Under the pieces are notes generated by a model that searched no databases, was not told the origin of the DNA, and saw nothing but the letters and a program-made list of their open reading frames with translations. From the NCBI GenBank assembly GCA_022605955.1, contig JAKCOZ010000003.1, positions 63,761,439-63,825,438 of the forward strand: DNA of 64,000 nt, written 5' to 3'. The position numbers were made by a program, and so were the translations under genes. Position 1 is the first letter of the stretch; each line of letters opens with the position of its first letter. This document shows positions 33,931-46,855 of this stretch, piece by piece. Source of the DNA: Rallus limicola (taxonomy: Eukaryota > Chordata > Aves > Gruiformes > Rallidae).

Positions 33931-35120
33931 ATTATATGTAAAATAAACAATCACAAGTAAATGCTAGAATTTGTATTGTCCGACACTCAAAGTGCTCTTT
34001 ACACACACATGCACAACCTGATATGTCAACCTTCTGTTTTAGGCAAAACAATTTCAAACTGTCTAAAACATCCTAATTCATTTAGATGAAGAGGATTCAA
34101 CCGATAATTTTATGTTTTACATTCCATTCTTGTTGCTTCAAAATATCAATCATGATTCCTTCCTGCCCAAAACCAAAGTGCCATAAAGACTTTATTAATC
34201 AGCGCATACCTGCTTGGAAGTCTTTTGATTATACCACAAGATGACTTTATGTCCCACATATAACATAGAAATATGTGAAACATATTTCTGTCATCTTACA
34301 AAGCACATCCAGAAAGTAATTACTGTAAAATATGTGCATGTAGCCACTCCACTAAAAACAAAGCAATACATAGCTAAAAGGCAAGGCATCTGAAGCTGGA
34401 CACAAACTCCTCATGCCTTGCTATTTCCATACATTAGCATTCTTGTGCATATTATTAAAAGTGTCTCAATGTTGTCTTTTACAATATGAAGAACAGAAAT
34501 GCCAATATGGCAAATACACAGTTTACTGGGGATGAGGAAGAAGTGTCCTGATTCAACAGCTCACTGTGGTACTATTTTCTCTCTTTTCCTATACCCGCCT
34601 TGTTAAGCTTTTTTGATACCTCCTCACTAGTGCTGTTTGTATCACAGGCAGTAGAGGGTGAAGACCAGGTGTTATATATGTGTCATTTTTGAACTCATGT
34701 GAATAAGGACTTAGACCCCTGACCTTACAAGTGCACTTTTTTAGTGGGGTTTTTTGTTGGTTCTGTTGGGTTTTTTGTTTTGGTTTGGTTTGGTTTTTTT
34801 ATGGCAATCAACTATGCTTGATATTTTTTGTGAATGTTATCAGGAAGAGGCAGGTAAGCCATAAATAATTCTCTGCTACTCACATAGGAACCATAAAACA
34901 GTATCCAAGCATGATAGTTTATCAAGAGGCTGGTTTCCTTAAATAAACTACAGTGACATCATTCAGAAGATGAGTTCAGAAACTTGGCAGAAAGCTGTAT
35001 GCATAGGGTTTGCTGTTGGAAGGTAAACCTCTATCCTGAGACAAACAGAACTAGAAATGAAAGGGATTGGATAAGGCAGTGCTCAGAATTCTCAAAAACA
35101 TGTTTGTTATTTTAGACAGA
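33931..35120. other. Unannotated AT-rich DNA with a T/G low-complexity tract
   Basis: No gene recognised. At about 34741-34801 lies a T-rich tract with GG and GTTTTG words, the reverse-complement form of the A-rich tracts seen elsewhere in the window. Confidence 0.6.
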
Positions 35121-35127
35121 GGATTCA

Positions 35128-35198
35128 CAGAAAGTTTTTTTGTTTCATTTTCCTGATGTATCCCTTCGAATTGTAAAACGAAACAAAAAAACTTTCTG
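35128..35198 (-). repeat. Near-perfect 24-bp inverted repeat (microRNA-precursor-like hairpin)
   Basis: The left arm at 35128-35151 (starting CAGAAAG) and the right arm at 35175-35198 (ending CTTTCTG) are reverse complements at 23 of 24 positions. They enclose a 23-base loop. The single difference is A opposite C if transcribed from the plus strand but a G-U wobble from the minus strand, so a minus-strand RNA would form an uninterrupted stem. The arms contain A7/T7 runs, which lowers sequence complexity but does not explain the whole pairing. Total length, about 71 bases, suits a pre-miRNA or a minimal palindromic transposon remnant. I do not recognise a known microRNA. Confidence 0.75.
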
Positions 35199-35199
35199 A

Positions 35200-37085
35200 A
35201 GTCAGTATGGTCAGTATGGGCTATATGTGATAGAAATGATGTAAACCTAAGAAGAAGTGTTTTGACTGCAGCCTAGAATCAGTCAGCATAACCTCTGAAG
35301 CAAGTCTTGCTCCTAATGCTCCTAATGAATTTTGCCGCTGTCCAAGACAACAGTTTTGACTTGAAGAGTTTTTTCATTTGAATTCTCAATTATGCAAAAT
35401 GAGATGCAGAACTGTGGGCATATAAAGAAGTAATTTAAAGCAGAAATCCTACATCATCACTTGCACTCCTTCCTCAACTCTACCCTGCGAATCTCACTGA
35501 CCCACTATCTTCTTGAAGATATTCCCATCACAAAACTTCAGGATGAGATTTTAACTTTATAGAGAAGATATGAGCTCCATATTCAAGTGGATGGTCTGGC
35601 TCCTAATGAGGAGAGTAAACAGTCTTAGTGAAAACAATTGGAATTCAAGTTAGTATCTTTTAAATATGTAACACCCTATTCATCACAAGTATATCTCTCA
35701 TTTTCATAATTACATATTTGATTTCAAGCATATTTCAGAAAAAAATTAGGTAAAATGTTATATGAAACATTCCTATTCAAAATATTTTCATTTTTTGTGC
35801 ATGCAGTTCCATCATTCAGAGAAGGGAGAAGTGAAAAGTAAACATTACCTGTTAGGGGAATAAAAATTATTTTTAAAAAAAAGGAAGAAAAAAAAAGAAA
35901 AACCTAAACCCCCAAAAGACTCAAGCTACTTTCAATCTGCAGCTAACAGGTTTCTAGAAAAAAAATAATCAGAGGGAGTTGTCAGCTGAGAGAAATGTAT
36001 TTTTAGGGAATGAAGTATGTATATATTTATATAAGGTATGGCCTTTAAAGCAAAGATAGATGTAGATGAGCAAGTGCGTGGGCATCTCCATACTGGCAAG
36101 GTAGCATAGAGATAGGTAAATAGAGCCAGGATGATAGAAACAAGCAGAGCAAAATCAACACTTTCTGCAGCATCATAGAGCAACTGATGTGTCTTAGGTT
36201 TTGTGGAAAGGTAAGTTATGGGTATGCAGGACTCATTCAAAAACTACTAATAAGACTTTTGAGTGAATTTCCACTCAATTTAGATAGACCTGGACCCCTC
36301 AGGATCCTATTCTTAATGTGCATGATCACTTACTTTTGTATCATTATTAAATGAGCCCTATTCTAGGAACACTGGAGTATTGCACTCAGTTTCCAACCCA
36401 TGTACCTCCAGCTGAATCTAAACTCTCTCAATCTTTCTCTCCTCCCCTCCTCCTCTTCCTCCCAGTTACTGCTAAACTGGAAACCCATCCCAGCAGGGCA
36501 GGTCTTCCCCACATAATGCTGATTCTATTTTTAGTTATGCTTGTGTTGTCTGAACCTTAGATCTTGCTCATGTGAATAATTTTCCTCATTATCTTGTGTT
36601 CGTCTCTCCTCTCTCTCTTTTCTCCTTGTCTCACCGCCTTTCCAATCTGCTACAGCTGCTTGAATACTAAAGTAACTGAGTCAAACCACTTTGTCATGAG
36701 GAATATGTTTTCACTCTGTGATAACTCAATAATGTGATCTGTTTCTTGATTTCTTCCTGCCACACCTTGCTCCACAGAAGAAAAATAGTAAGAAGTAGCT
36801 CTTTGTGAGCACTTCTAATATTTCATTGTAGTAGTCCGAATCCTAAAGTCTTTCTTCACCTCAGCAACGCTGGTACAGTCCAGCCCATAATAAGTTAATT
36901 ACTGTTTTTCTGACTCCTAATAAGAGCAAAACCCTTTTTGTTTTGTGCATGGAAACCATCCAGGTGGGTTGGTGGTATCTTGGCTTTATTAGCACAATGC
37001 AAATAGTCAATCATCCAAACAAACAGAGACATTATGGTTCCAAACCCAAGATGGGAGCTCCGTATGTAACCCATTTTTTATTTAA
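35200..37085. other. Unannotated AT-rich DNA
   Basis: No gene or transposon recognised. An A-rich patch lies at about 35872-35920 and a TATATTTATATAAGG patch near 36018-36036. A local 10-base duplication (GTCAGTATGG twice) lies at about 35201-35219. Confidence 0.6.
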
Positions 37086-37136
37086 AAATAACAACAACAA
37101 CAACAAAAGAAAGAAAGAAAAAAAAGAAAGAAAAGG
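37084..37136 (+). repeat. Compound (AAC)n-(AAAG)n microsatellite
   Basis: AACAACAACAACAAC passes directly into AAAGAAAGAAAGAAAAAAAAG. A 199-codon frame (36943-37542) reads straight through it as poly-Asn then Lys-rich residues, which marks that frame as chance. Confidence 0.92.
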
Positions 37137-37139
37137 ACT

Positions 37140-40100
37140 CACCCCTGGCAGTGTCTTCTGTTCATGCAGTGCACTCTGGGCCTTAAGAGCAGACTCCCTT
37201 TCGCAGTATGTTAGGAAGGCACAGCCTGTACACAAAAGGCAAAACCTCAGTAAGAGCAGTGATACAGAGGGGAACTGTTTAAAATTGAGATGCAAAGAAA
37301 ATCACTTTCCTGTCATCACCCCATTTCTAGTCAATCAATCACAAAAATCGCTCCTTAGTAGATCAGTGGTAGAGTCAAGAAATGAAGCTGTTGTCACTTT
37401 CTCTAAACTCCAATGCAAAGTAAGCAACAGCATGGCTATGAGCACTTATTTCTCTTCTAATACATGTTTAAATGTCAGATACAGAGGTTTGTATGGGATT
37501 AGGGATCCCAAAGAACATACATGCTGGCAAGGTGGGGCATGAGATCCCATGCCCGCTGCAGCAGAAACACTGGGGAGAAGCTCTTTCCTGCCATATCATG
37601 ATGAAGGTCTCATGCCCTTCTTTTGTACCAAGCACTTCAAGTAAAGAGCATACAAGGACTTGGGACTTCCTACTGCAGAGGGCTACGCCTATTGTTTAGC
37701 CTGACTTGCATCCACAAGTAGCCTCTGTGTTTGCATCACACCAGAAAGCCACCACCCTGCACTTGCTGCTGCAAGGCCTCATTGGCTGCCAGCCATGCAT
37801 ACAAAGGTAATCACAGCAAAGCCCAAAAAATCAATCCAAAACATCCATGTTGTTTTACAGATCATTAGAACTTCAGAGATGCTCCAATGGACCATGTTTT
37901 TGATTCTTCCAAAAAGTTGCCTTACCAACTACAAAGGCTGTATCCCTGTCATGATAGGGGAGAGCAAAAACACTGCTTTGCCTTCTCTCTCCACCTCCAT
38001 GTTTCCCTTCTGGTCAATGTTGCAATGTCTTACACCAGTTGTATGTGTGCCTGATGGGATCAAATTATTCCTTCTTACTGCAGTATACTGAAAACCTGCC
38101 AGTTGCTGCAGCAAAAGAAGTGCTTGTTATGCAGAGGGCATTTTCTCTGGAGTTACTACAGAATGTTTGCAACCTCACCAGCTTCTTGAAATGGAGGGAT
38201 CATATCTTTCTAGGCTCAGGCAGCATGTCCATCAAACTATGGGCGTCTTCCAAGGCCAGCACAAGCACAGAGAGACTGACAAAGAAACAAACACGTCCTA
38301 TAACCTCATCTTGACACACCCACCTTCTCCCCATTCATATAAAAACAGTGTGCAACAGGTGAATAAACAGTAGACTATGACCTTTTTTTCAGGTCTGATT
38401 GCCATCATGATTTTTTTTCTCCACATGATGTTCACTGTTTTATTAAAGTTGGTTCCTTGGAAAATATTACTGAAGAAATGCACACTTGTTCTTCTTTACA
38501 ATAGATTAGTATATGAGTTTTTAATACATAAGCATCCACAAAAGCCTTGGACATATTTTTTCTCTAAAGTTGTATATTTTTGGGGTTTTTTTTTCTTCTT
38601 GAAGACTGTCTTGTGGAGGTCATACTGCTCCTCTCACAGTAAAGCTACAAGCTGGATGAAAGTTTCGATTCTGCATTGCAAAACCCTCTATTTTTTTCCC
38701 TATTTGTTACCCTATACCTTTTTCTGAAGGTCTTGTTCCTTTCAGTTTATTCATGCCAATCACCTTTATTATGTTTCACTAACTGAGACTCAGAAGCAGA
38801 AGCTGACAATCAAGGAAGGAGACTGAACAACAGGAAAAGTTTCCATACTCTAATTGGTATTATTTGGACTTTTTACCCCTCTAGCTTTATATGGATACAT
38901 TTTCAGTTAGTCTGCATCTACCAGAGAAAAGGGAGAAACTGTGGTGGAGAGTTTACAGCTAGTAGAAGTAATGGATTGAAAAGGATCCTTAAAAGTCACC
39001 CATAGCTTGATAATCAAATGGGAAACTACGCTTAAATTTAATTTCAGTGCTAAATCACAGGATGAGAGCTCTCTGTTGACTAGACACAATAAGACAGTCT
39101 CCCTTTAGTAGCAGACGTGGAGCAGCTGATACAGTCTAATTAGGCACATCATAGTGCACTGTTATAGAGATAAACTATGCAGTGTAAAGCTCCCATAATG
39201 ATAGCTATATTTTTCTCCTCATTGTGATGGCCATGATGACAGTTCAGGGTAACAATGTCCTGCAACTCCTACCATATCATGACTATAATTCAGACTGAGT
39301 AGACAGAAGATGACTGCTCTCCAAAAGAGTAAAGTTTCTTTCCAAGATCCACATAAAGTGTGTGTGTGGGCAAATTCTCATCAGGAATAAATGTCCATTA
39401 AGGGTTTTGCAAAGATATTTGTGAAAGTTGTAAAAGTACCAAACTCCCAGAAACAGTGTATAGTAGAAAGCACCCAAACATCACTGATTTCCAAAACAAG
39501 AATGACTTCGACATTAAAAAGAAGAAATATAGTTTCTCATATGGTCAGACAAAAAAAACCCAAACATATCTTTCAGAGACAAAAGGAATATTTTGTGGAG
39601 GTATTTATTTTTCCCTTGCTCCTTAAAAATGTCATGCACATGAATTACACTCTATCCTACTCTTGTAACTTATTTAGGAAAAAGTATATCTCATTTACTT
39701 TAAGTGAATCCTGACTGTTTAGAGACAATAAGAAGTTCCATCCCAGCAATGGCCAGCTGGAATAGAGGTGAATGTTAGTAACAAGCCTTGAACCCAAACT
39801 GGAAAAAGGCCAGTTCATGGGGTTATTTGCCTTCCCCTTACTCATCATGAAATTGCCCTGCAAAGGACAAACCCAGCATCAGCTAGAATAGTAATTTTTC
39901 AGAAACACTAACATGAGGCTTGTGATAAAATAATAGATATCTATTTTCCATCCTGCAAGAATTTCCCTATTTCAGCTCCTTGTGCATTAGGACAAGAGTC
40001 AATGAGATTTCATGTCGTGTTGCTCTCCTCCCCCACCACTATGACAACAAAATACTTGATTTGTGCTTTATATTGTGATGCTTAATGTAATTAAAAGTGT

Positions 40101-40225
40101 AGCACCTCTTTCAAGTGTTGCTTTTGCTAGTCTACCTATTTCAATGTGCATCCATTAAACTCCTCCAAAAGATTTTTCCTTCCTGGAGAGCACTGCTTAA
40201 AAAACAGAACCGAATACTCAGGTTA
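37140..40225. other. Unannotated DNA upstream of the LTR
   Basis: No gene recognised and no retroviral internal (gag-pol) sequence, which supports the LTR downstream being solitary. A stretch near 37345-37395 faintly resembles MIR but is too weak to call. Frames at 37795-38727 show no domains. Confidence 0.6.
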
Positions 40226-40230
40226 ACATA

Positions 40231-41418
40231 TGTTGCAGTTGTGCATAGTTGGGTGCTGAGAGAGGACCAGGGGCTGCAGAAAATGGCTACTGGAATCTTC
40301 TGCAGGCCTGCTGATAGCGCCTCTGAGAATCACATATAGGAGAGAAAGACTCGGAAGTAGCCGCATTTTGCCACCAGAGAACGGAGTGCCAACAAGACCC
40401 CAAGGTAGGCCCACTAAGGGCATTGTGATATATTTGCATATAAATGTAAGCAGTTGGCAGACACAAAAGGCCGGGAAGGCTGGGGGAGGAGGCGCCCCAG
40501 GTGCCTGAGAGATGCCCCTGCAGCCCTTGGAGTGACTGGTGGAGAGGACCCATGGAAAAGGTGCAGACCCCTCCTGCAGCCGGTGGAGAGGCTCCACACA
40601 GGATGGAGCCTGGGACGACATAGAGGAGATGCCATGACTTACTTTGGGATGAACCTCTGCCAGCACAAGCGACCTACAGAGATGAGCGAAACAGGTTTGC
40701 TGGGGGTGGCCTATAGCCCTGTGGAGGACTGGGACTGAGACACTGTGATTTGTTGCTGCCTGCCAGAGCAGAGATGAAGCCCAGTGGGAAGAGATTTGCC
40801 TTGGAGAAAGTCCGTGCAGGACTGTTTCTCGTGGGTGAGATCCTACGGTGCAGCAGGGGGAGGGTGTGTGGAATGGATGCCCCCATCCCGGCTGAGAAGG
40901 AAACCATCTTGCAAGGGACTGACCAAAGCCCCATCTCCTAGTCCCTGCCCCCCTGTCCTGTGCTGAGAGCAGGAGGGGAAGAAGGGAGCAAAATCCTGGC
41001 TAAAGGGAAGTCTGCTTTAGAATGGAGGGGTGGGGGGAAGGTGTTACTGAGACCCCCATTTTCCCCAGTCCCTGCCCCTCCTGGGCTGCGACTGGGAGGG
41101 AAGAAGGGAACAAACTTCTAACTAAAGCCTGCTAAGGAGGGTGTGCTGGGGGGAAAAGTGTTTGCCTGGTTGCATTTGTTTTTAAGATTGTTGGTTGCAC
41201 TCCTGACTCTGTTTTTTCACTGTTTCTGTTAAGCATAGTGTAATAAATTAGATAACTTCCTCTTCAGCACTCTGTGTTGAGTCTGTTTTGCTCGCGTCGT
41301 TAACAAATTTGACTCTTGAGCCACTTAATATATTTTTTCTTCCCTGTCCAACTAAGAAGGGGAGTAATAGACTGATTTTGGTGGGTGTCTGGCCTTTAGC
41401 CAGGGCTAAACCACCACA
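40231..41418 (+). mobile_element. Solo LTR of an avian ERVL-type endogenous retrovirus
   Basis: A GC-rich block contrasts with its AT-rich flanks. Its 3' end carries the U5 signature I associate with avian ERVL LTRs: GAGTCTGTTTTGCTCGCGTC, then GACTCTTGAGCC, then TTGGTGGGTGTCTGGCCTTT and AGCCAGGGCTAAACCACCAC, ending in CA. An AATAAA polyadenylation signal lies at 41242-41247 and a TATA-like TATAAAT at 40439-40445. In between are degenerate CTGCAGCCCTTGG / CTGCAGCCGGTGG units at 40518 and 40574. The 5' boundary is a best guess at TG 40231. The adjoining ACATA before it and ATATA after the 3' end form only an imperfect 5-bp target-site duplication. No gag-pol or env sequence adjoins either side and no primer-binding site follows, so it is a solo LTR left by recombination. 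It encodes no protein. Confidence 0.85.
40940..41165 (+). repeat. 127-base-period tandem duplication inside the LTR
   Basis: AGTCCCTGCCCCCCTGTCCT...GGGGAAGAAGGGAGCAAA...TGGCTAAAG at 40940-41014 recurs as AGTCCCTGCCCCTCCTGGGC...GGGAAGAAGGGAACAAA...TAACTAAAG from 41067. Both copies run on into a G-rich GGTGTT/AGTGTTT segment. The offset is 127 bases. The copies have diverged considerably, so the duplication is old within the LTR lineage. Confidence 0.8.
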
Positions 41419-41424
41419 CAATAT

Positions 41425-44060
41425 AGGATACAGCACCCTAAAAAACGAGATGATGTTATATAAAGCAGTAGTAGGTCAGAAAAAAGTTAAATTGGTGAAG
41501 AACGTTACTTTTTTTTTTCATTTTGATTTCCTAGATGGAAAACAATTTCAGAACAATCCATTTTCCCCACTGAAACTTTTGACTGTGTACAGAACCAGTT
41601 ATTTCACTGAAAAAACCCACTGTTTTGCGAGTAAACTCTTAAGCACCTCAACTGAACAACTTTCCATCAGCTGGATGTGAATCTGACTTCATATTCCATT
41701 ACATACCATTTGTACCACCCAGCCCCCTGGAACAGCCTATGTTCTATAGCTTAATGAGTATTTCTGAACATATTTCTTAAGGAAATATAGAGTGAATTCT
41801 ATGCATCATTTCTGTCATCTAGTTGTATGGTTGATATTGACTAAGTGAGTACAGTGCTTGAGAATTATATCTGAATTTCAACAAAAAAATCTAATTGACT
41901 AATTATTGATAATGAAGGACTTCCTCATAGCTGTTTCTCATTTCAATTTCAATTTTCTGAAACATGCCAAGTTTTCCAGACATGTGTCAATCAGCTAAAA
42001 GATGCTTTGTTTGGATTATGTCTTTCCAGCTGTTCATTTGCTACCAGTGGACAGCTCTTTGGGCTAGTGCATAAACATCTGGAAACTCCCAGCTGGCAAT
42101 TAACTCTCAACCTATTGAACTGCAGTCTCTTGGAAACATGAGGACGTATCAAGTGGTCTCCTGGGAAACAAGGTTGTTAAAAAGAAGGGGGAAACAAAAA
42201 CAAGAGCATGAGATGGAAAAAAAAAATATATAAAAGCTCTATTTTAATTTTACCTCCAGGGAATTCAATAACGTAAATAATAATTGCATGGAATGCAGAT
42301 GGATAATGATGCACTTATGGAAACTTCAACCCCACAGTAACTCTCCTGAATATTTTGCAGAAGCCTGGAAGGCAAAACAATCAGGGCACACATACTGAAC
42401 TCAACAGAATAATTCTGAAAACCAAGAATTATTTCACCCCACCAGTATTCATTTTATCCTGGGACAAAAGAAAACAGAGTGTTTTCACGTGACATCTTGA
42501 CTTAAGTGAATCAGTTGACTCTCAGATATTTTTAACCAGGTAAGTAGTTCTGACTGGCTTCAAAGCTCTGGTCATCTAAATGAAATAGAGCTATGGAAAA
42601 TTAGTTATCTTAGGGTCTATGATCAATGACAAGTCATTTGTTTGACTGAGCATACAGGAGAGGAATCAACCTCTGTAGAGCCCCATCCTTACACCTTACA
42701 TCAGGTGTAAGAACTAGCACAAACATCTCTGGGGCAAGCTTTTAGCTTCAAGTTGGGAGGTTCACAGCATAATACACCACCTGCCACCTCTAACCTCCCA
42801 GTTACCACAAGTGTATGCATTATTGGCATTTTAATTAATCCTTGTTCTTTATGCTGGGAAATTAAGATGATGCATACTGGAGATCTATAAGGAACAGTAA
42901 TGAAGGGGTTTTTCCCTTCTTGTTTTATTCTGGCAGACAGCCAGAGGTATATATCCTGGCAGTTTTTTTTCTTTACCCATTGCTTAGATCAAAGAACAAG
43001 TACTTGGTAACTCATGACCTTTTCTTTGTGTGATGTGTTTTGATGGCATCTTATGGTTTTGTTAGAACTACATAACCTCACACAAACTATGCCTTTAGCG
43101 TTTCCATACATCTAGATCCAGAGGTATTGTCTAAGAACTAGACTATAACCATAATCTTTTCCAGGTATTTGCGGCCTGTTTGAAAAAACACTTATGCACT
43201 TCAACAGGCTTTGTGGAAGAGGTCGCTAATCTTTCTGGGTCCATGTTTACTCTTTGGAATTATGAGGGAAAATTAAAAAGTTTGTTTGGTGCTTTAACAC
43301 TCTTGGATGAAAGCCAAGATCTAAAGCATATTCTGAGCTCAGCAATGTAAATTCAGTCAAGGGAAGAGCTTGCATGTAACTCAGCAGAACTATGCAATTA
43401 CACCAACATAAAATTAATTTCATGATTTGACCCATAATCTAATGCCTCACTCAGAAGAATCCTTATCTTAGACAATGACCTCAACAAAATTGGTGGTAAT
43501 GCACAACAGTTACAATAACCTTAAATTTTGAGAGGCTTGGCTCAAGTGGACTAAGACAGTTTTTGATTTGCAGGCATTTGTGATTGTAGACTATGCTTCA
43601 AACCAGATATAATATTACAGCTGATAGATGATAACTTTTGAAATTACAACCCTTCTAATATCTGTAAGTGTAACTACAATCAGAATCATTGCCCAAGAAA
43701 ATATAAAACTACCACAAAGCTGTCAGTATATTTGTTGTTCTTCTTCTTTGAGTCAATTAGTGTCATGGTTTTAGTTGCAGTAATATTCACTGGCCTTGAC
43801 TTCTGAGTTTTCATAAATTGGCCTTCCTGTTCTGTTTTATGTTAGATTCCTGTATCACACATCAACTGCTGAACAAGATACCTTTTGGTTAACAGTTATG
43901 CAAGAAAGAATGAAGAAATCAATTCATAGTGACTGCCACCATAGAACATTTTCCCCACCACCTTTAATGCACTTAACTTCCCAAAACCCAAGGCAGAGAA
44001 GCCAAGGGCTTCACTCCAGTAGCACACAATGGAGTTTGACAAAGCAAACTGGAATTCAAT
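41425..44060. other. Unannotated AT-rich DNA
   Basis: No gene or clear repeat recognised. Short A or T runs occur near 41512-41519 and 42218-42227. Confidence 0.6.
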
Positions 44061-44065
44061 GATCC

Positions 44066-44342
44066 CCAGTGTCAGAACAAGGGACAATGGGCACAAACTG
44101 AACCAGAGGCAGTTCTGTCTCAATATGAAGAAAAACTTCTTCACTTTGAGGGTGACAGAGCACTGGAACAGGCTGCCCAGAGAGGTTGTGGAGTTTCCTT
44201 CACTGGAGATATTCAAAACCTTCCTGGACACAATCCACTGTAACTTTCTCTAGGTGATCCTGCTTTAGCAGGGGGGCTGAAACAGATTATCTCCAGAGGT
44301 CCCTCCCAATCCCTACTACTCTGTGATTCTTTGATTCTGTGA
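44066..44342 (+). mobile_element. CR1 3' end, 5'-truncated
   Basis: A copy of about 277 bases: GGACAATGGGCACAAACTGA, GAAGAAAAACTTCTTCACTT, GAGGGTGACAGAGCACTGGA, ACAGGCTGCCCAGAGAGGTT, GTGGAGTTTCCTTCACTGGA, GAGATATTCAAAACC and CTTTAGCAGGGGGGCTGAAA. It ends in the octamer tail CTCTGTGATTCTTTGATTCT. Blocks are near consensus, so it is relatively young among the copies here. Confidence 0.95.
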
Positions 44343-44344
44343 AC

Positions 44345-46855
44345 CATCCAAGACCTTCATGCTGTACACAGAAAATGGAGGAAGAATCATAATATTGCAT
44401 ACCTTAGACTACATGCTAGTAGTGGTCATGCTCCAACTTAAGAACAGCTATTTAAGAACAGCTACAGTCCTGCAGAAGACTTGCTTTGAGAAAAAAAAAA
44501 AGGTATCTCTAGGAAATAGAAACTCTTAACTGGTAACAGTTGTGTGTGTGTCATTCAGTCTCTGTGCCTTAATTAACTTTAAAACATTTAGACCAAGGTC
44601 TTCAAGTTATCTGCAGTCCACTAGAGGTCTGTCACCCATTTTCCAAGCTCTAGGTTTGTGTTCAAGAGAGCACTTCCTCTTAAAATAAACAGTTCCTTGC
44701 TTCAAGATTCAGGGATCTGTTACACAGAGAAAGATTGTAACACTTAAGAAAACTCTTGCCTTAAAATCAACATCTAAGATTATGTCTCCCAGCCAGGATT
44801 TCAAAGTGAAAAAGAAATCTTTTTTCTTCGCTTTAACTATCCGAGCTCTACATGTCTGGTTTTGAAACAATTCTCATTTGCTCTGTCTACAGTGGACTGC
44901 CCAAGGTTTAATCACTTGAGGGTTTCAGAGATTGAGCTGAATTTTCTTGAGGGGGACACAATCAATAAAGACTTTTGGAACTGGAAATGTTTTATCCAAT
45001 TTCTTCATCTGTTTCTCTCTCAGTGATTAACTACCTTCTGACAAAAGTTAACATCTTTGCTGGTAAAGAACATTCACTTGGCTAGAACTTTCTTTTTCTC
45101 CATCTCCCCTGCTGCACAACTACTGAACACTAACTGTTTAGAGAAAAAGATAGGAATAAAAATCTTCCCAGATATCAGCTTCCCTGTCAATTATATTGCA
45201 AGGCAGATTAACATCCGAAATGTCCTGCTGTGTGGAATGCTAATTTTCTTTTTCCTCTTATGTTATTTTCCATTAACTATTATAATGCTGTCATTTTCCT
45301 ACTATAGATAACTTGATAGGGGTCTGTATGTAAAAGCATGAATAAGGCATACTCATATACATCCATGAAGCAATATTTTAAAAAGGATTAAGAGACTAAA
45401 TCTGGAAACAGAAGTTAACCTTATTTACAGAGCATTACCTCACAAAAAATGCATTTATCGTATTTCAAAATGAGACATGGATATGCACAATCCAAATCAG
45501 AGTCCTTCCTTATACTAAACAGTACTTAATTACATTAAGCACTGTCCAGGCAGACAACAGAGAAACTAGAGTAACTGTTAGTGTATATAAGCATTTCAGT
45601 GAAACACAGACAATGGTTTCATCTTGATTTGTGACAACTAAGTTTTTAATCAAAATACCAGTTTTTAAAAGCCTACATTTCTCATTGTAAGGTTCAATGA
45701 AATCTTTCACCAAGACGTGGTTCTCAGTCCCATGGTACAATTTCTGATCAAAGCCTACAGCAAGATAAACTTATTCCAGGACAGCCAGTAGTTCAGAATA
45801 TAATGTGCATGAGGCAAGCAGAGACTTAAGCCCAGGGCTTCTACACATCAGAGCAGAGTGTATTGTCACTAGCAGACTCCTAAGAAAGCATCTCTATTTC
45901 TTCTTCAGTAACTCCACAGCCACCTTTCCTCCATCCCACTGCAGAACTGGAAAGCTTTTGATCTCTGAAACTTTTTTCCTCAGGAAAAGTTTCTGGCTTT
46001 GATTCACAGAAAGTTTCTCCTGTGGTCTTGAAAGTTCCTTCAAGTTGCTTTGAACCATCCTTTGCTGACTGGTACACTAAAGATAAGGACTAGAATGAAT
46101 CATTGATATGACATAGCATATACCAGAGTTCTGTTTTCCTATAACTGCCAAATATTTAGCTTTAAATTTCATCTTGAAACTTCCAAGATACTTTTGATCA
46201 TCTGAGCCCAAGTCAATTCAAGATTCACTGCTCAAGTTTCTGCAAGTCTGTCCATCCAGAACATCTTATTTCCCAGACCATGTGTCTAATTTCCCAGCAA
46301 ACCATCAATGAACAGATTCCCCATTAAAGAAACAAGAATATAGGTTACTGATTAAGATAGTTGTCTAGCAAAGACATTGCTGATGTGCCTAATAGAGCCT
46401 GCAGATATTTGATGCTTTGAATTACAGTAGAAAACTTATTTTTAAATAGACCAGCCTCATTTTTGCTTCTTATTTGAAGCCTAATAACTGCAGACTCCAT
46501 GTTGTAAGGAGAGATTAATGTCCTCAGGCCCTATGCATCAAATAATTAGGGCACAGTTTTGATTTTAAAGTATAAAAATGCTGACTTTAAACTGATATGC
46601 TTGATCACATGGTTTTCTGGACCAAGAAACAGTGTTTCTGGTATTACAGAACTCAGTCACTGATGAGAATATTATGGCCAAACTCTAGGGACCACTGAAG
46701 CAAAGAAGGAATAAGCAGGTTCCAGCTCCTATTTGGTAAGTAAACATCACGTTTAAGTTAAAACCCTGATCATCTGTCAGCTCAGCTCAACTCACTTCAT
46801 CCTATTTATTACTGTAAAGAAAAGTCCAATATAATTGTGTTATCCATTTTATATC
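44345..46855. other. Unannotated AT-rich DNA
   Basis: No gene, transposon or structured repeat recognised. A short TGTGTGTGTG is present near 44542-44551. Confidence 0.6.

Noticed and set aside
37340..37395. Possible MIR tail (TAGATCAGTGGTAGAGTC)
   Set aside because: A single short block without supporting neighbours.
36943..37542. 199-codon plus-strand frame
   Set aside because: It reads through an (AAC)n-(AAAG)n microsatellite as Asn and Lys runs and has no conserved texture.
40223..40966. Several 60-147 codon frames in both orientations
   Set aside because: They lie in the GC-rich solo LTR, which encodes no protein in this family.
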